From contig NZ_VANR01000005.1 in the NCBI RefSeq assembly GCF_005885675.1, forward strand, positions 124,001 to 188,000: 64,000 nt of DNA. Reading direction: 5' to 3'. Origin of the DNA: Polaribacter aestuariivivens. GTDB lineage: Bacteria; Bacteroidota; Bacteroidia; Flavobacteriales; Flavobacteriaceae. Position numbers and translations under genes: made by a program. Shown piece by piece: positions 34,507-41,739 of this stretch. Below the pieces are notes generated by a model. That model searched no databases and was not told the DNA's origin. It saw only the letters and a list, made by a program, of their open reading frames with translations. How positions within the stretch are numbered: the first letter of the stretch is position 1; every line of letters begins with the position of its first letter.

Positions 34507-35067
34507 ATGATGCACGATAATTTTTCTGTAAACTTTTCTCTAAAAGGAATAACTAGTATTTTAATTGGTTTGTACATTTTCGGAGCTGGTTATGCTATAA
34601 AATTTATTTTAGATGGTTTTTTAATAGATAATAATGTAGTTGGAATGTTATCTGCAGAATTACTAGAAATGGTTATTTTCTTATTGGCCTTTTTAGTTTT
34701 TTTATTTTCATCCTTGGCTTTTTTATTCAGAGGAAAAAGATTGGCAAAAAGGTTTCAATATTTATTGTGGAATCAAAAAACTAAAGTTGCTTTTTGGAAA
34801 TATTTTGTGTGTATAACCATCATTTTTTTAATGCTATTTTTATTAATGAAATATGGATACATTGATTTTATAACTCCTTCTTTTTTAATTTCTTACGGTT
34901 TTTTACTACTAATTTTTAAAAATAAAGCTCCAAAAAATTACCTTATTTTACCAGGTATAGCTTTTACTTTAGCCATACTTTGCTTTTTAATTCCAAGCTA
35001 TTGGTATGCTTCACTTTCTATTTTAGGAATTGCTCATATTACTTACGGAGTTGTTGTTAAAAATTAA
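34507..35067 (+). CDS. Multi-pass membrane protein of unknown function
   Basis: A 186-residue protein with five or six hydrophobic segments (about 13-33, 45-76, 98-117, 121-138, 145-160, 165-182), short loops and no motif. Its layout (an early glycine-bearing helix, then a Lys/Arg-rich FRGKRLAKRFQ loop and a final GIAHITYGVVVKN) is shared with the next gene, whose last helix reads GIMHIVYGAVMYFKY, so the two are probably diverged duplicates. It starts the run of membrane genes around the winged-helix regulator. Confidence 0.7.
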   Translation: MMHDNFSVNFSLKGITSILIGLYIFGAGYAIKFILDGFLIDNNVVGMLSAELLEMVIFLLAFLVFLFSSLAFLFRGKRLAKRFQYLLWNQKTKVAFWKYFVCITIIFLMLFLLMKYGYIDFITPSFLISYGFLLLIFKNKAPKNYLILPGIAFTLAILCFLIPSYWYASLSILGIAHITYGVVVKN

Positions 35068-35107
35068 TTTTTAATTTTTTTGTTGCATAAATCATTTTTT
35101 ATGTTTT

Positions 35108-35124
35108 ACTTTGTAATTCAAAGT
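35108..35124 (+). promoter_or_regulatory. Palindrome ACTTTG-N5-CAAAGT, copy 1
   Basis: A perfect 6-bp inverted repeat with a TAATT spacer, 9 bases before the preferred ATG of the membrane protein at 35134. The same palindrome with a TATTT spacer occurs at 36088-36104 before another membrane gene; both are followed by TCTTT and an A-run. It would suit a dimeric winged-helix repressor such as the one encoded between the two sites. Confidence 0.6.
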
Positions 35125-35133
35125 TCTTTAAAA

Positions 35134-35739
35134 ATGAGTTCAGAAGATTATTTAAAAGACATATCAGAAATCAAAAATTTAATGAATAAATCGTCAAAAT
35201 TTATTTCATTAAGTGGTTTATCTGGTATTTTAGCAGGTATTTATGCATTAATTGGAGCAGGTTTCGCTTATTGGTTAGTTGCTCAAAGTGAAAATGGTAT
35301 TTTAATTTTAGATGAAAAAGTTTTTCGTTTTATAATTATTGATCTCATTTTAGTAGGTGTTTTTAGTATTGGAACTGCTATATATTTAACAACTAAAAAA
35401 GCCAAAAAAAACAATCAAAAAATTTGGGACTCTTTAACCAGAAGGTTATTAACTAGCTTTATTGTGCCACTTTTAGCTGGAGGAATTTACATTCTTATTA
35501 TTCTGAATCAGCAACGTTATGGACAAACTGCTGCATTAATGCTACTTTTTTACGGTTTAGCTTTGTTAAGTGCTTCCAAATATACTTTAGGAGACGTAAA
35601 GTATTTAGGCTATACACAAATAATAATTGGACTAATTTGTGCCCTTTTTCCTGGATATGGTTTTTGGTTCTGGGTACTTGGTTTTGGAATCATGCATATT
35701 GTTTACGGAGCAGTTATGTATTTTAAATATGATAAGTAA
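35134..35739 (+). CDS. Multi-pass membrane protein of unknown function, likely paralogue of the preceding gene
   Basis: A 201-residue membrane protein with a short soluble start (MSSEDYLKDISEIKNLMNKSSKFISLSGLS) and about six hydrophobic helices. I prefer the ATG at 35134 because the longer frame from 35080 runs across the ACTTTG palindrome and promoter area. The closing GFGIMHIVYGAVMY resembles the end of the preceding gene's product. Proteins of this layout are found beside small winged-helix regulators in flavobacteria; molecular role unknown. Confidence 0.7.
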   Translation: MSSEDYLKDISEIKNLMNKSSKFISLSGLSGILAGIYALIGAGFAYWLVAQSENGILILDEKVFRFIIIDLILVGVFSIGTAIYLTTKKAKKNNQKIWDSLTRRLLTSFIVPLLAGGIYILIILNQQRYGQTAALMLLFYGLALLSASKYTLGDVKYLGYTQIIIGLICALFPGYGFWFWVLGFGIMHIVYGAVMYFKYDK

Positions 35740-35771
35740 TAGCTGTAATTTAGTAACGAAAAATTTTCTAT

Positions 35772-36068
35772 TTGAAAAACATCATCTTACATATAAACAA
35801 AGCTTTCGACCATAGAATTAGATTAGGAATTATGTCTATTTTAATGGTAAACGAATATGCCGATTTTAATACACTTAAAGAGTTATTAGGTGCTACAGAT
35901 GGGAATTTAGCAAGCCATACAAAATCACTTGAAAAAGTAGATTTTATAAAAGTAGAAAAACAATTTATAGGCAGAAAACCAAATACAAAATATTATGCAA
36001 CAGAATTGGGTAAACAAGAATTTAAAAAGCATATAGAAGCACTCGAAAAATTAATTAAAAACAAATAG
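35772..36068 (+). CDS. Small winged-helix DNA-binding regulator
   Basis: A 98-residue protein that is nearly all one winged helix-turn-helix domain of the HTH_34/MarR-ArsR type: FDHRIRLGIMSILMVNEYADFNTLKELLGATDGNLASHTKSLEKVDFIKVEKQFIGRKPNTKYYATELGKQEF. The recognition helix lies in TDGNLASHTKSLE and the wing in the GRKPNTKYY hairpin. No ligand domain follows, so it probably acts as a simple dimeric regulator. The start is the TTG at 35772, since the domain begins within ten residues and the next Met is inside it. The two ACTTTG palindromes flanking the gene, before 35134 and 36125, are likely targets. Confidence 0.85.
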   Translation: MKNIILHINKAFDHRIRLGIMSILMVNEYADFNTLKELLGATDGNLASHTKSLEKVDFIKVEKQFIGRKPNTKYYATELGKQEFKKHIEALEKLIKNK

Positions 36069-36087
36069 ACTATTTTTTTATTCACAT

Positions 36088-36104
36088 ACTTTGTATTTCA
36101 AAGT
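36088..36104 (+). promoter_or_regulatory. Palindrome ACTTTG-N5-CAAAGT, copy 2
   Basis: The same perfect 6-bp inverted repeat as at 35108-35124, here with a TATTT spacer, 20 bases before the ATG at 36125. The flanks match as well (CAAAGTTCTTTtAAAA). Confidence 0.6.
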
Positions 36105-36124
36105 TCTTTTAAAAAACATTAAAA

Positions 36125-37513
36125 ATGAAAAATTTTATCACCTTAATTAGTGCCATTTTATTCAGTATTCTTTTTTATCAAAAAAATATTGGACTCAATT
36201 TATCATTATTTACGCTTCTTACTATTGTAGTATTAGCTTTTAACAACCTTAAAACATTTAAGAACAGAGACAATATAATAAAAGCATTTGCTTATTTAAT
36301 AACAGGAATTATGGTTTTCTTGTATAAATCGGAATTGGCAATAATTGCTAATATTATAGTCTTTTTTACCTTTGTTGGAAGTACTTCTGAACAAAATTCC
36401 TCAATCTATGTAAAATGTATTAATGGTGTTTATACTACTATTGTTTCTGCATTTTCTCATTATTTTGACACTTTAAATACTGAAGTTGAAAATATAAAAA
36501 AGAAAAAAATAAATTATGGCTATTGGTTTAAAATAATAGGAATTCCTACAATTGTACTAATAATTTTTATACAATTATATAGATTTGGAAACCCGAAATT
36601 TGATGAATTAATTTCAAAAATAGATTTTAGTTTTGTAAATTTTCATTGGCTACTTTTTACTGGATTAGGCTACTATTTATTTTACAATATTACAAATCCA
36701 ATTAAAATTGAGCCATTAACTTCTAATGATTTTAGTTTTGGGAATGAATTAGAAAAAAATGATTTAACAGCTATTTCTCCTAAAAAACTACAGAGTGAAA
36801 AACAACTTGCAATTGTTTTAATGTCTCTACTAAACATACTTATTACCTTATTTATAATTACAGATGTTATGTATGTGTTTGAGCTTCATAAAATGGTTGC
36901 ATCACAGCTTTCTAACCAAGTTCATACAGGTGTAAATGCGCTAATTATTTCTAACATATTAGCGATTATAATCATACTTTATTTCTTTAGAGGAAATCTT
37001 AATTTTATTAAAAAAAATAAAGACCTTAAACTATTAACTTTTACTTGGATATTTTTAAACCTAGCAGTGGTTATAATTACTGTTATAAAAAATATAGAAT
37101 ACATAGTTTCTTTCGGACTTACCTACAAACGAATTGGAGTTATATTTTTTTTAATTGCGACTTCTGTAGGCTTAATTACAACATTTGTAAAAGTTACTAA
37201 AATTAAAAATTTAAGGTTTCTTTTTCGCAAAAATACTCAAGTTGCATTTGTAATATTAATTCTTGCATCTACCATCAATTGGGACAAAATTATAACCTCT
37301 TATAATCTAAATTATTCAGATGAAATGGATTTAAAATACCTTATAAAACTTTCTAACAATAACACTTATTTATTGAAAGACTATATTGAAAACCACGAAG
37401 TAAGTCCAGGAAAAGAACGAAGCATTAACTATAAATACAACTTATATATAACTGATTTAAAAAACAATTCTTGGCAAGAAATTGTATATGATAATTTTAA
37501 ATTTAAAAAATGA
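36125..37513 (+). CDS. DUF4153/DUF4173-like polytopic membrane protein
   Basis: A 462-residue membrane protein with about a dozen hydrophobic helices and a soluble C-terminus (about 390-462: NWDKIITSYNLNYSDEMDLKYLIKLSNNNTYLLKDYI). That closing pattern, with the sentence-like LKYLIKLSxxNxYLL, is what I recognise from the DUF4153/DUF4173 group. Function unknown. It is directly downstream of the winged-helix regulator, behind palindrome copy 2, and the following small membrane gene overlaps its stop by four bases (ATGA). Confidence 0.75.
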   Translation: MKNFITLISAILFSILFYQKNIGLNLSLFTLLTIVVLAFNNLKTFKNRDNIIKAFAYLITGIMVFLYKSELAIIANIIVFFTFVGSTSEQNSSIYVKCINGVYTTIVSAFSHYFDTLNTEVENIKKKKINYGYWFKIIGIPTIVLIIFIQLYRFGNPKFDELISKIDFSFVNFHWLLFTGLGYYLFYNITNPIKIEPLTSNDFSFGNELEKNDLTAISPKKLQSEKQLAIVLMSLLNILITLFIITDVMYVFELHKMVASQLSNQVHTGVNALIISNILAIIIILYFFRGNLNFIKKNKDLKLLTFTWIFLNLAVVIITVIKNIEYIVSFGLTYKRIGVIFFLIATSVGLITTFVKVTKIKNLRFLFRKNTQVAFVILILASTINWDKIITSYNLNYSDEMDLKYLIKLSNNNTYLLKDYIENHEVSPGKERSINYKYNLYITDLKNNSWQEIVYDNFKFKK

Positions 37514-37890
37514 ATATAACAACTAATATAATATATACACTTTTTAAAGCATCAATTTTAGCTGTTGTTATTTTTTGGACACTACTTTTAACTGAAGGTT
37601 TTATAAATGAACTAGTATTAATTGGAGCAATTATACCCATTTCACTTGTTTGCTCTTTAACTATTTTAATTACTATTGTACCATTTTATACTATTGAGCA
37701 AACTACTTTAAGTAATGATAAAATATTCAAAAAATATTTTCCTTATTACGCAATTGTAGCATTTGGTATCTCAGCATATTATATAATAAGTTCAAATTTT
37801 GATGAATTTGTGTGCCTGTTTTTTATCACTGCTTTTTTCACATTGATACAGTCTTGGGTTTGGATTTGTAAAATGCCTGCTAAAAATTAA
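37510..37890 (+). CDS. Small membrane protein of unknown function
   Basis: A 126-residue protein with four hydrophobic segments and no recognisable motif. It begins inside the stop of the DUF4153/DUF4173-like gene (ATGA overlap), so the two are translationally coupled and probably act together in the inner membrane. Confidence 0.65.
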   Translation: MNITTNIIYTLFKASILAVVIFWTLLLTEGFINELVLIGAIIPISLVCSLTILITIVPFYTIEQTTLSNDKIFKKYFPYYAIVAFGISAYYIISSNFDEFVCLFFITAFFTLIQSWVWICKMPAKN

Positions 37891-37901
37891 TTCTTAAAAA
37901 A

Positions 37902-38282
37902 ATGATTAAATTCAATAAAAAATACTTTCTAATTTTCATCTTATTACTCCTATCAGAAATAGTTATAGCAGCTTATGCAAATGGATTTATAAGACATACT
38001 TTTGGCGATTTTTTAGCAGTGATATTACTTTATAGTTTAGTGAAAAGCTTCATAAATATTTCTGCAAATAAAACAGCGATAATTGTTTTAATTATTTCAT
38101 TTGGAATCGAGTTTTTACAACTCACAAATCTGCAAAATCATTATCCGTTTGAATATGAAAAGATTTGGAAACTGATTTTAGGAACTTCTTTTAGTGTTGG
38201 TGATTTGATTGCTTACTTTTTCGGCTTTTTAACAATAGTTGTTATTGAAAACACTGTAAAAAATTGGCATGATGCAACTTAA
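37902..38282 (+). CDS. DUF2809-domain membrane protein
   Basis: A 126-residue membrane protein of the DUF2809 family: AAYANGFIRHTFGDFLAVILLYSLVKSF with the conserved HTFGD step, ISFGIEFLQLTNL and a late GTSFSVGDLIAYFFG. Four hydrophobic helices. The conserved charged residues inside helices are those of the family, whose role is unknown. It lies 11 bases after the preceding small membrane gene and overlaps the DUF1361 gene by 14 bases. Confidence 0.88.
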   Translation: MIKFNKKYFLIFILLLLSEIVIAAYANGFIRHTFGDFLAVILLYSLVKSFINISANKTAIIVLIISFGIEFLQLTNLQNHYPFEYEKIWKLILGTSFSVGDLIAYFFGFLTIVVIENTVKNWHDAT

Positions 38283-38901
38283 AAAAATATCTAATATTCA
38301 TTTATTAATCTTGTTTTGCTTGTTTTTATTTGGTGTTCGAGTAAAACTAACGAGTTCTTTATTCTTTGGATTTTTACTTTGGAATCTCTTTTTAGCGATT
38401 GTTCCTTATGCAATTTCTTCAAAAATTAAAAAGCTAAATATTGAAGAAATATGGAAACCAAAATTAATTTCCATATTATTTATTTGGTTGATATTCTTAC
38501 CAAACGCACCTTATATTATTACTGATTTTATTCATTTACATCATATAAAATCGACCTTAATATGGTTAGATCTTTTTATCATATTCACATATGCATCAAC
38601 AGGATTATTACTCACAATAATCTCATTATTTGATGTTTATAAAATAATTAAACAAAAATGGAATTTAAAATACGCAAATTACTTTTCTTATGCAGTTACT
38701 TTTTTATGCGGATTTGGTATTTATTTAGGCAGATTTTCACGCTTGAATTCTTGGGATATTTTTACAAATCCAATTTCCGTGCTTAAAAAAAGTATGTATA
38801 GTTTTAACGATACCAAAACTTGGTTGATAACCTTTGGTTTTGGAACATTTATTTACTTGCTTTTTTCCATTTGGAAAACGCAAGTAAACGCTCATTCTTA
38901 A
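38269..38901 (+). CDS. DUF1361-domain membrane protein
   Basis: A 210-residue polytopic protein of DUF1361: seven or so helices, with the marked LPNAPYIITDFIHLHHI loop (about 76-92) and GFGIYLGRFSRLNSWDIFTNP (about 148-168), the two signatures of the family. Function unknown. Two ATG codons are adjacent (38269, 38272); both overlap the end of the DUF2809 gene, so translation is coupled. DUF2809 and DUF1361 genes often pair in flavobacteria. Confidence 0.9.
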   Translation: MMQLKKISNIHLLILFCLFLFGVRVKLTSSLFFGFLLWNLFLAIVPYAISSKIKKLNIEEIWKPKLISILFIWLIFLPNAPYIITDFIHLHHIKSTLIWLDLFIIFTYASTGLLLTIISLFDVYKIIKQKWNLKYANYFSYAVTFLCGFGIYLGRFSRLNSWDIFTNPISVLKKSMYSFNDTKTWLITFGFGTFIYLLFSIWKTQVNAHS

Positions 38902-38907
38902 AAAAAC

Positions 38908-39132
38908 TTACTTGATTTTACGAATCAAATCTTCTAAACCATTCAACTGCAACTCATAAACCAAGTGCATTTGTTGACCCAGTTTACCTTTTGGAAAACC
39001 TTTACTATGATACCACACAATGTAATGTTCTGGTAAATCTATCAAAAAAGTACCTTTATATTTACCAAAAGGCATTTTCATTTTTGCTAAATCTAATAAA
39101 AACTGTCTGTTTTGAAGGTTATTCTCTTCCAT
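38908..39132 (-). CDS. DUF3820-family protein
   Basis: A 74-residue protein with the DUF3820 signature KMPFGKYKGTFLIDLPEHYIVWYHSKGFPKGKLGQQM (19-55). Related small proteins, for example the exonuclease-associated ones, bind nucleic acids or proteins, but no role is fixed. The start overlaps the end of the saccharopine dehydrogenase gene by 14 bases on the same strand. Confidence 0.9.
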   Translation of the reverse strand: MEENNLQNRQFLLDLAKMKMPFGKYKGTFLIDLPEHYIVWYHSKGFPKGKLGQQMHLVYELQLNGLEDLIRKIK

Positions 39133-40324
39133 CTACATAATCTTGTAAATAAGAAAAACGAGCTGTTAGTTTTCCGTTTTCTGTCATTTTTGCACGCTCT
39201 AAAACACCCTCTTTATCATTATTGAAAAACGCAGGAATTACATTTTCTAAAAACATTTCTCCAAAACCTTCACTAGCATCTTTTGGCAATTCGCAAGGTA
39301 AATTATCTACAGCCATAACAACAATGGCGTTATCATCTTTAAAATTTACTTCGGTTTCTGTTCTTGGATTATAGCCATAAATTGGTTCTGCAATTGTTGA
39401 AGGTCTTATAGTGCATGCTACAGGACCATCTATGTCACAAGAAATATCTGCAACAAATTTTATATTGAATTCCTGAGACTTTGCATCTTCTCTTGTAAAT
39501 AAATAAGGAGCTCCATCACCGTAAAAATGTCCAGCAATAAAAAAATCTGTTACTTTTGCGAATCGCATAAAATTAGATTCATATGCTTCAGGATTATTAT
39601 AAAAGTCAAAATTATCTATAACTTTACCATCTTTTCGTTTGTTATAATCTAAAACATCTACCAAACAATATACAGGTTCTTGATAGGTATTATTTAAATA
39701 CTCTTCTACTGTAACTTGAAGAATGTTCATAGCATCTAACATTTCTTTTGCTCCATAAGCTACTTTACCATTTCCTGTTAACAGTATTTTTAGGTTATTC
39801 AGTTTAATATTTTGAAGTTGCTCTATTAATTCTTTTTGACTGTCTAAAAGATTTGCTTTTGGTAATTTAAAAGCGCCACTTTTTAAACCAATTGCTCTAA
39901 AACCATTATAGGCACCTACAATTCCTGCATAACGCCCAAAACCAATTAAACGTGCTCCGTTTTCTTTTACAATGGTTTCATGGTCAAATAATTGGATGTT
40001 TTTATCTAATATAGCCTTTAATAAATCTCTATTGTAAGGTTGTTTTTTAATAGTATGACTAAAGAAAAAATATTTTTTATTCGGAATTAAATGATCTATT
40101 GGCACTTCTTTTACGCCAAATAAAACATCACAATCTTCCATATTTTCAGATACTTGTATTCCTTCGAGTTTATATGCTTCGTCGGAAAACACACGTATCT
40201 CTGAACTTTCTACTTTTAAAACTGCTGTAGGATATTTTTCTTGAAATTCTTTTAATTTTTGTGGAGAAAATACAACTCTTTTATCTGGTGGATTTTTGCG
40301 TTCTTTGATAATACCAAATTTCAT
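39119..40324 (-). CDS. Saccharopine dehydrogenase-like NAD(P)-dependent oxidoreductase
   Basis: A 401-residue enzyme of the alanine dehydrogenase/transhydrogenase-N fold. The N-terminal domain opens with MKFGIIKERKNPPDKRVVFSP, the KERKxxExRV-type signature of lysine-forming saccharopine dehydrogenases; GFGRYAGIVGAYNGFRAIG follows near 128-146; the Rossmann domain has LKILLTGNGKVAYGAKEML near 174-192, a GxGxxxxG variant. DISCDIDGPVACTIRPSTIAEPIYGY (near 295-320) is a conserved active-site stretch. It converts saccharopine to lysine and 2-oxoglutarate, or runs the reverse lysine-degrading reaction. Flavobacteria generally use the diaminopimelate route for synthesis, so a catabolic role is plausible but inferred. 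Confidence 0.85.
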   Translation of the reverse strand: MKFGIIKERKNPPDKRVVFSPQKLKEFQEKYPTAVLKVESSEIRVFSDEAYKLEGIQVSENMEDCDVLFGVKEVPIDHLIPNKKYFFFSHTIKKQPYNRDLLKAILDKNIQLFDHETIVKENGARLIGFGRYAGIVGAYNGFRAIGLKSGAFKLPKANLLDSQKELIEQLQNIKLNNLKILLTGNGKVAYGAKEMLDAMNILQVTVEEYLNNTYQEPVYCLVDVLDYNKRKDGKVIDNFDFYNNPEAYESNFMRFAKVTDFFIAGHFYGDGAPYLFTREDAKSQEFNIKFVADISCDIDGPVACTIRPSTIAEPIYGYNPRTETEVNFKDDNAIVVMAVDNLPCELPKDASEGFGEMFLENVIPAFFNNDKEGVLERAKMTENGKLTARFSYLQDYVDGRE

Positions 40325-40382
40325 ATATTTTAGTTTAGTTGGTTCGAAGGTATTCGTTTTTTAAGGGGTTTGCAACTAAATT

Positions 40383-40598
40383 TTATGAATCTGATCTAGT
40401 TACTTCACTTTCAAGTTTTAACACATAATCACCATCATTTTGTTGAATATACAAGGCTTTATTTCCTTCTTCTCCTTTTCTAGTAACTTCTGTTCCTTTA
40501 ATTGTTTTGGTGATTTCTTTTGTGTAGGTTTCTTCTACTTTACCTTCTGCTGTTCCATTACCCCATTTCCAAGATACTTTTGTTCCTTTTTTAATCAT
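40383..40598 (-). CDS. DUF2945 (HVA1-like) protein
   Basis: A 71-residue protein made of one DUF2945/HVA1-type SH3-like (Tudor-like) domain: IKKGTKVSWKWGNGTAEGKVEETYTKEITKTIKG at 2-35, then VLKLESEVTRS. It is found widely in bacteria and fungi and has no established biochemical role; a nucleic-acid or protein contact is likely. It stands alone. Confidence 0.88.
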   Translation of the reverse strand: MIKKGTKVSWKWGNGTAEGKVEETYTKEITKTIKGTEVTRKGEEGNKALYIQQNDGDYVLKLESEVTRSDS

Positions 40599-40694
40599 TT
40601 TTTTATTTTTCTGTTTTTACAAATTTAAGTATTTCAGTACTTTTTGTTCTTAAATTTTATTTAAAACTTGGTGCTTTAAAAGAGATAACTTTTG

Positions 40695-40702
40695 TACTTT
40701 TG
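40695..40702 (+). promoter_or_regulatory. Candidate -7 box for the structured RNA upstream of ssrA
   Basis: TACTTTTG matches TAnnTTTG and ends seven bases before the first base of the closing stem of the RNA candidate, where transcription should start. Confidence 0.45.
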
Positions 40703-40708
40703 CATACC

Positions 40709-40808
40709 GCGTTAAGGATTGAAGTGATATCCTTTTTAACTTTTTTGTTAAAAAGATTTAACGGAAAGCCTGCCTTTGGTTTTAAATGCTTTTAAAACAA
40801 AGGAACGC
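40709..40808 (+). ncRNA. Candidate structured RNA, three-way junction
   Basis: About 100 bases fold into a simple closed structure: a closing stem GCGTT/AACGC (40709-40713 with 40804-40808), a first hairpin CTTTTTAAC/GTTAAAAAG (40732-40740 with 40747-40755, six-T loop) and a second, 13-bp hairpin with one bulge (40773-40786 with 40791-40803) that stacks directly on the closing stem. The purine-rich joining strands AAGGATTGAAGTGATAT and ATTTAACGGAAAGCCTG stay single and are what one would expect to be conserved. It begins right after a promoter-like box and is followed by no protein gene, only ssrA. It may be a Bacteroidetes 6S-like RNA, a riboswitch-like leader or another small RNA; I cannot decide which. 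Confidence 0.5.
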
Positions 40809-40823
40809 CCAAATTATTGGTAT

Positions 40824-40831
40824 TATTTTTG
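40824..40831 (+). promoter_or_regulatory. Candidate -7 box upstream of ssrA
   Basis: TATTTTTG matches TAnnTTTG about 113 bases before mature tmRNA. The 5' end of tmRNA is made by RNase P, so a promoter at this distance is possible, but read-through from the upstream RNA is equally possible. Confidence 0.35.
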
Positions 40832-40944
40832 TACTGATGGTTTATGTTTTTTTGAAAATAGAAAATGATAATTTTGATGAGATGCTGAAATAATTGGAGT
40901 ATTAAATCGATTACGTAAATTAAAATTTGCTATTTCATTAATTT

Positions 40945-41335
40945 GGGGACGACTGGTTTTGACAGCAAGGTCAGTGAATTTGTAAGCATATCAAGGAATG
41001 AAACGATTCTTGTAAAACTTGTTTCAACTTTTTAAACGGCGAAGATAACTACGCTTTAGCTGCATAATCTGAATTTATAGTAAGATTTGCCTAGGCACAC
41101 AAGGTGTGCAAGCTTTATGTCCACGAAAAGCCTTGGTTTATGGCGTTTCACTTTTGGGCATCGTAAAAATAAACATAGAAAATCTGTAGCTTTGGCAGGT
41201 TTTTGAAACTAAAGAAGCTAAGTTTAAGGTAGGTTGTTCTTAATCAGCCTTAAATCGAAAACCAAGTAAGAACTAAATATGTAGAAAGCTTTTTGGCTGC
41301 TTGTTTGGACCCGAGTTCGATTCTCGGCGTCTCCA
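40945..41335 (+). ncRNA. ssrA: Transfer-messenger RNA
   Basis: tmRNA rescues stalled ribosomes with SmpB. The 5' end reads GGGGACGACTGGTTTTGACA, a hallmark tmRNA start, and the 3' end GTTCGATTCTCGGCGTCTCCA gives the T-arm and acceptor strand. GGGGACG pairs with CGTCTCC (41328-41334) with one G-U pair, and A41335 is the discriminator; only part of CCA is encoded. The tag frame is at 41038-41067 and encodes GEDNYALAA followed by TAA, with the usual ALAA degron. Length of 391 bases is normal for flavobacteria. Confidence 0.97.
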
Positions 41336-41342
41336 CTTTTAC

Positions 41343-41385
41343 AAACCTCAACTGATTGTTAATCAATTTTTTGAGGTTTTTTTTT
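41343..41385 (+). terminator. Rho-independent terminator after ssrA
   Basis: The stem AAACCTCAA/TTGAGGTTT (41343-41351 with 41371-41379), with a smaller TGATT/AATCA stem inside the loop, runs into a long T stretch. Confidence 0.9.
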
Positions 41386-41678
41386 AAAAAAAAAATATTC
41401 TCTTGTTTTTCCTCATAAATTATTCTTTTTTTAAATAAATTAAACAGACTACTTCTCTTACATATAGTAATAAAATTTCTTTAGTTATTAGATTTAAAAT
41501 ACATACTAATTCAATAGAAAGTCTTGTAAATTTTAATGTTGTAGTATTTGTTTTATATACATTTATCTTTTCTATTCAAATATTTTGAATACTTAAAGCT
41601 CTTTATTGCTATATGTAAGAAAAATAATCTACCTATTCCATTTAATGATTCTTTTAAAGTTATACTATATTTATACCA
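41386..41678. other. AT-rich gap without a supported gene
   Basis: I see no supported gene, RNA or repeat here. An open frame that begins at 41548 is only an upstream extension of the sugar transporter and lacks the character of a transporter N-terminus. The stretch probably holds upstream regulatory DNA for the transporter. Confidence 0.6.
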
Positions 41679-41686
41679 TATATTTG
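41679..41686 (+). promoter_or_regulatory. Candidate -7 box for the sugar transporter
   Basis: TATATTTG matches TAnnTTTG and lies 53 bases before the ATG at 41740. Because it falls inside the longer open frame it supports the later start. Confidence 0.45.
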
Positions 41687-41739
41687 TATTAAATGTATGT
41701 TTAAACCTGTTATCTAAAAACACTTTAATATCAACAACT

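Noticed and set aside
40837..40893. 18-codon open frame (MVYVFLKIENDNFDEMLK) between the structured RNA and ssrA
   Set aside because: Too short to support without conservation data; listed only because it follows a TAnnTTTG box.
41548..41739. N-terminal extension of the sugar transporter
   Set aside because: The extension crosses a promoter-like box and does not look like a transporter start; the ATG at 41740 gives the family's normal beginning.
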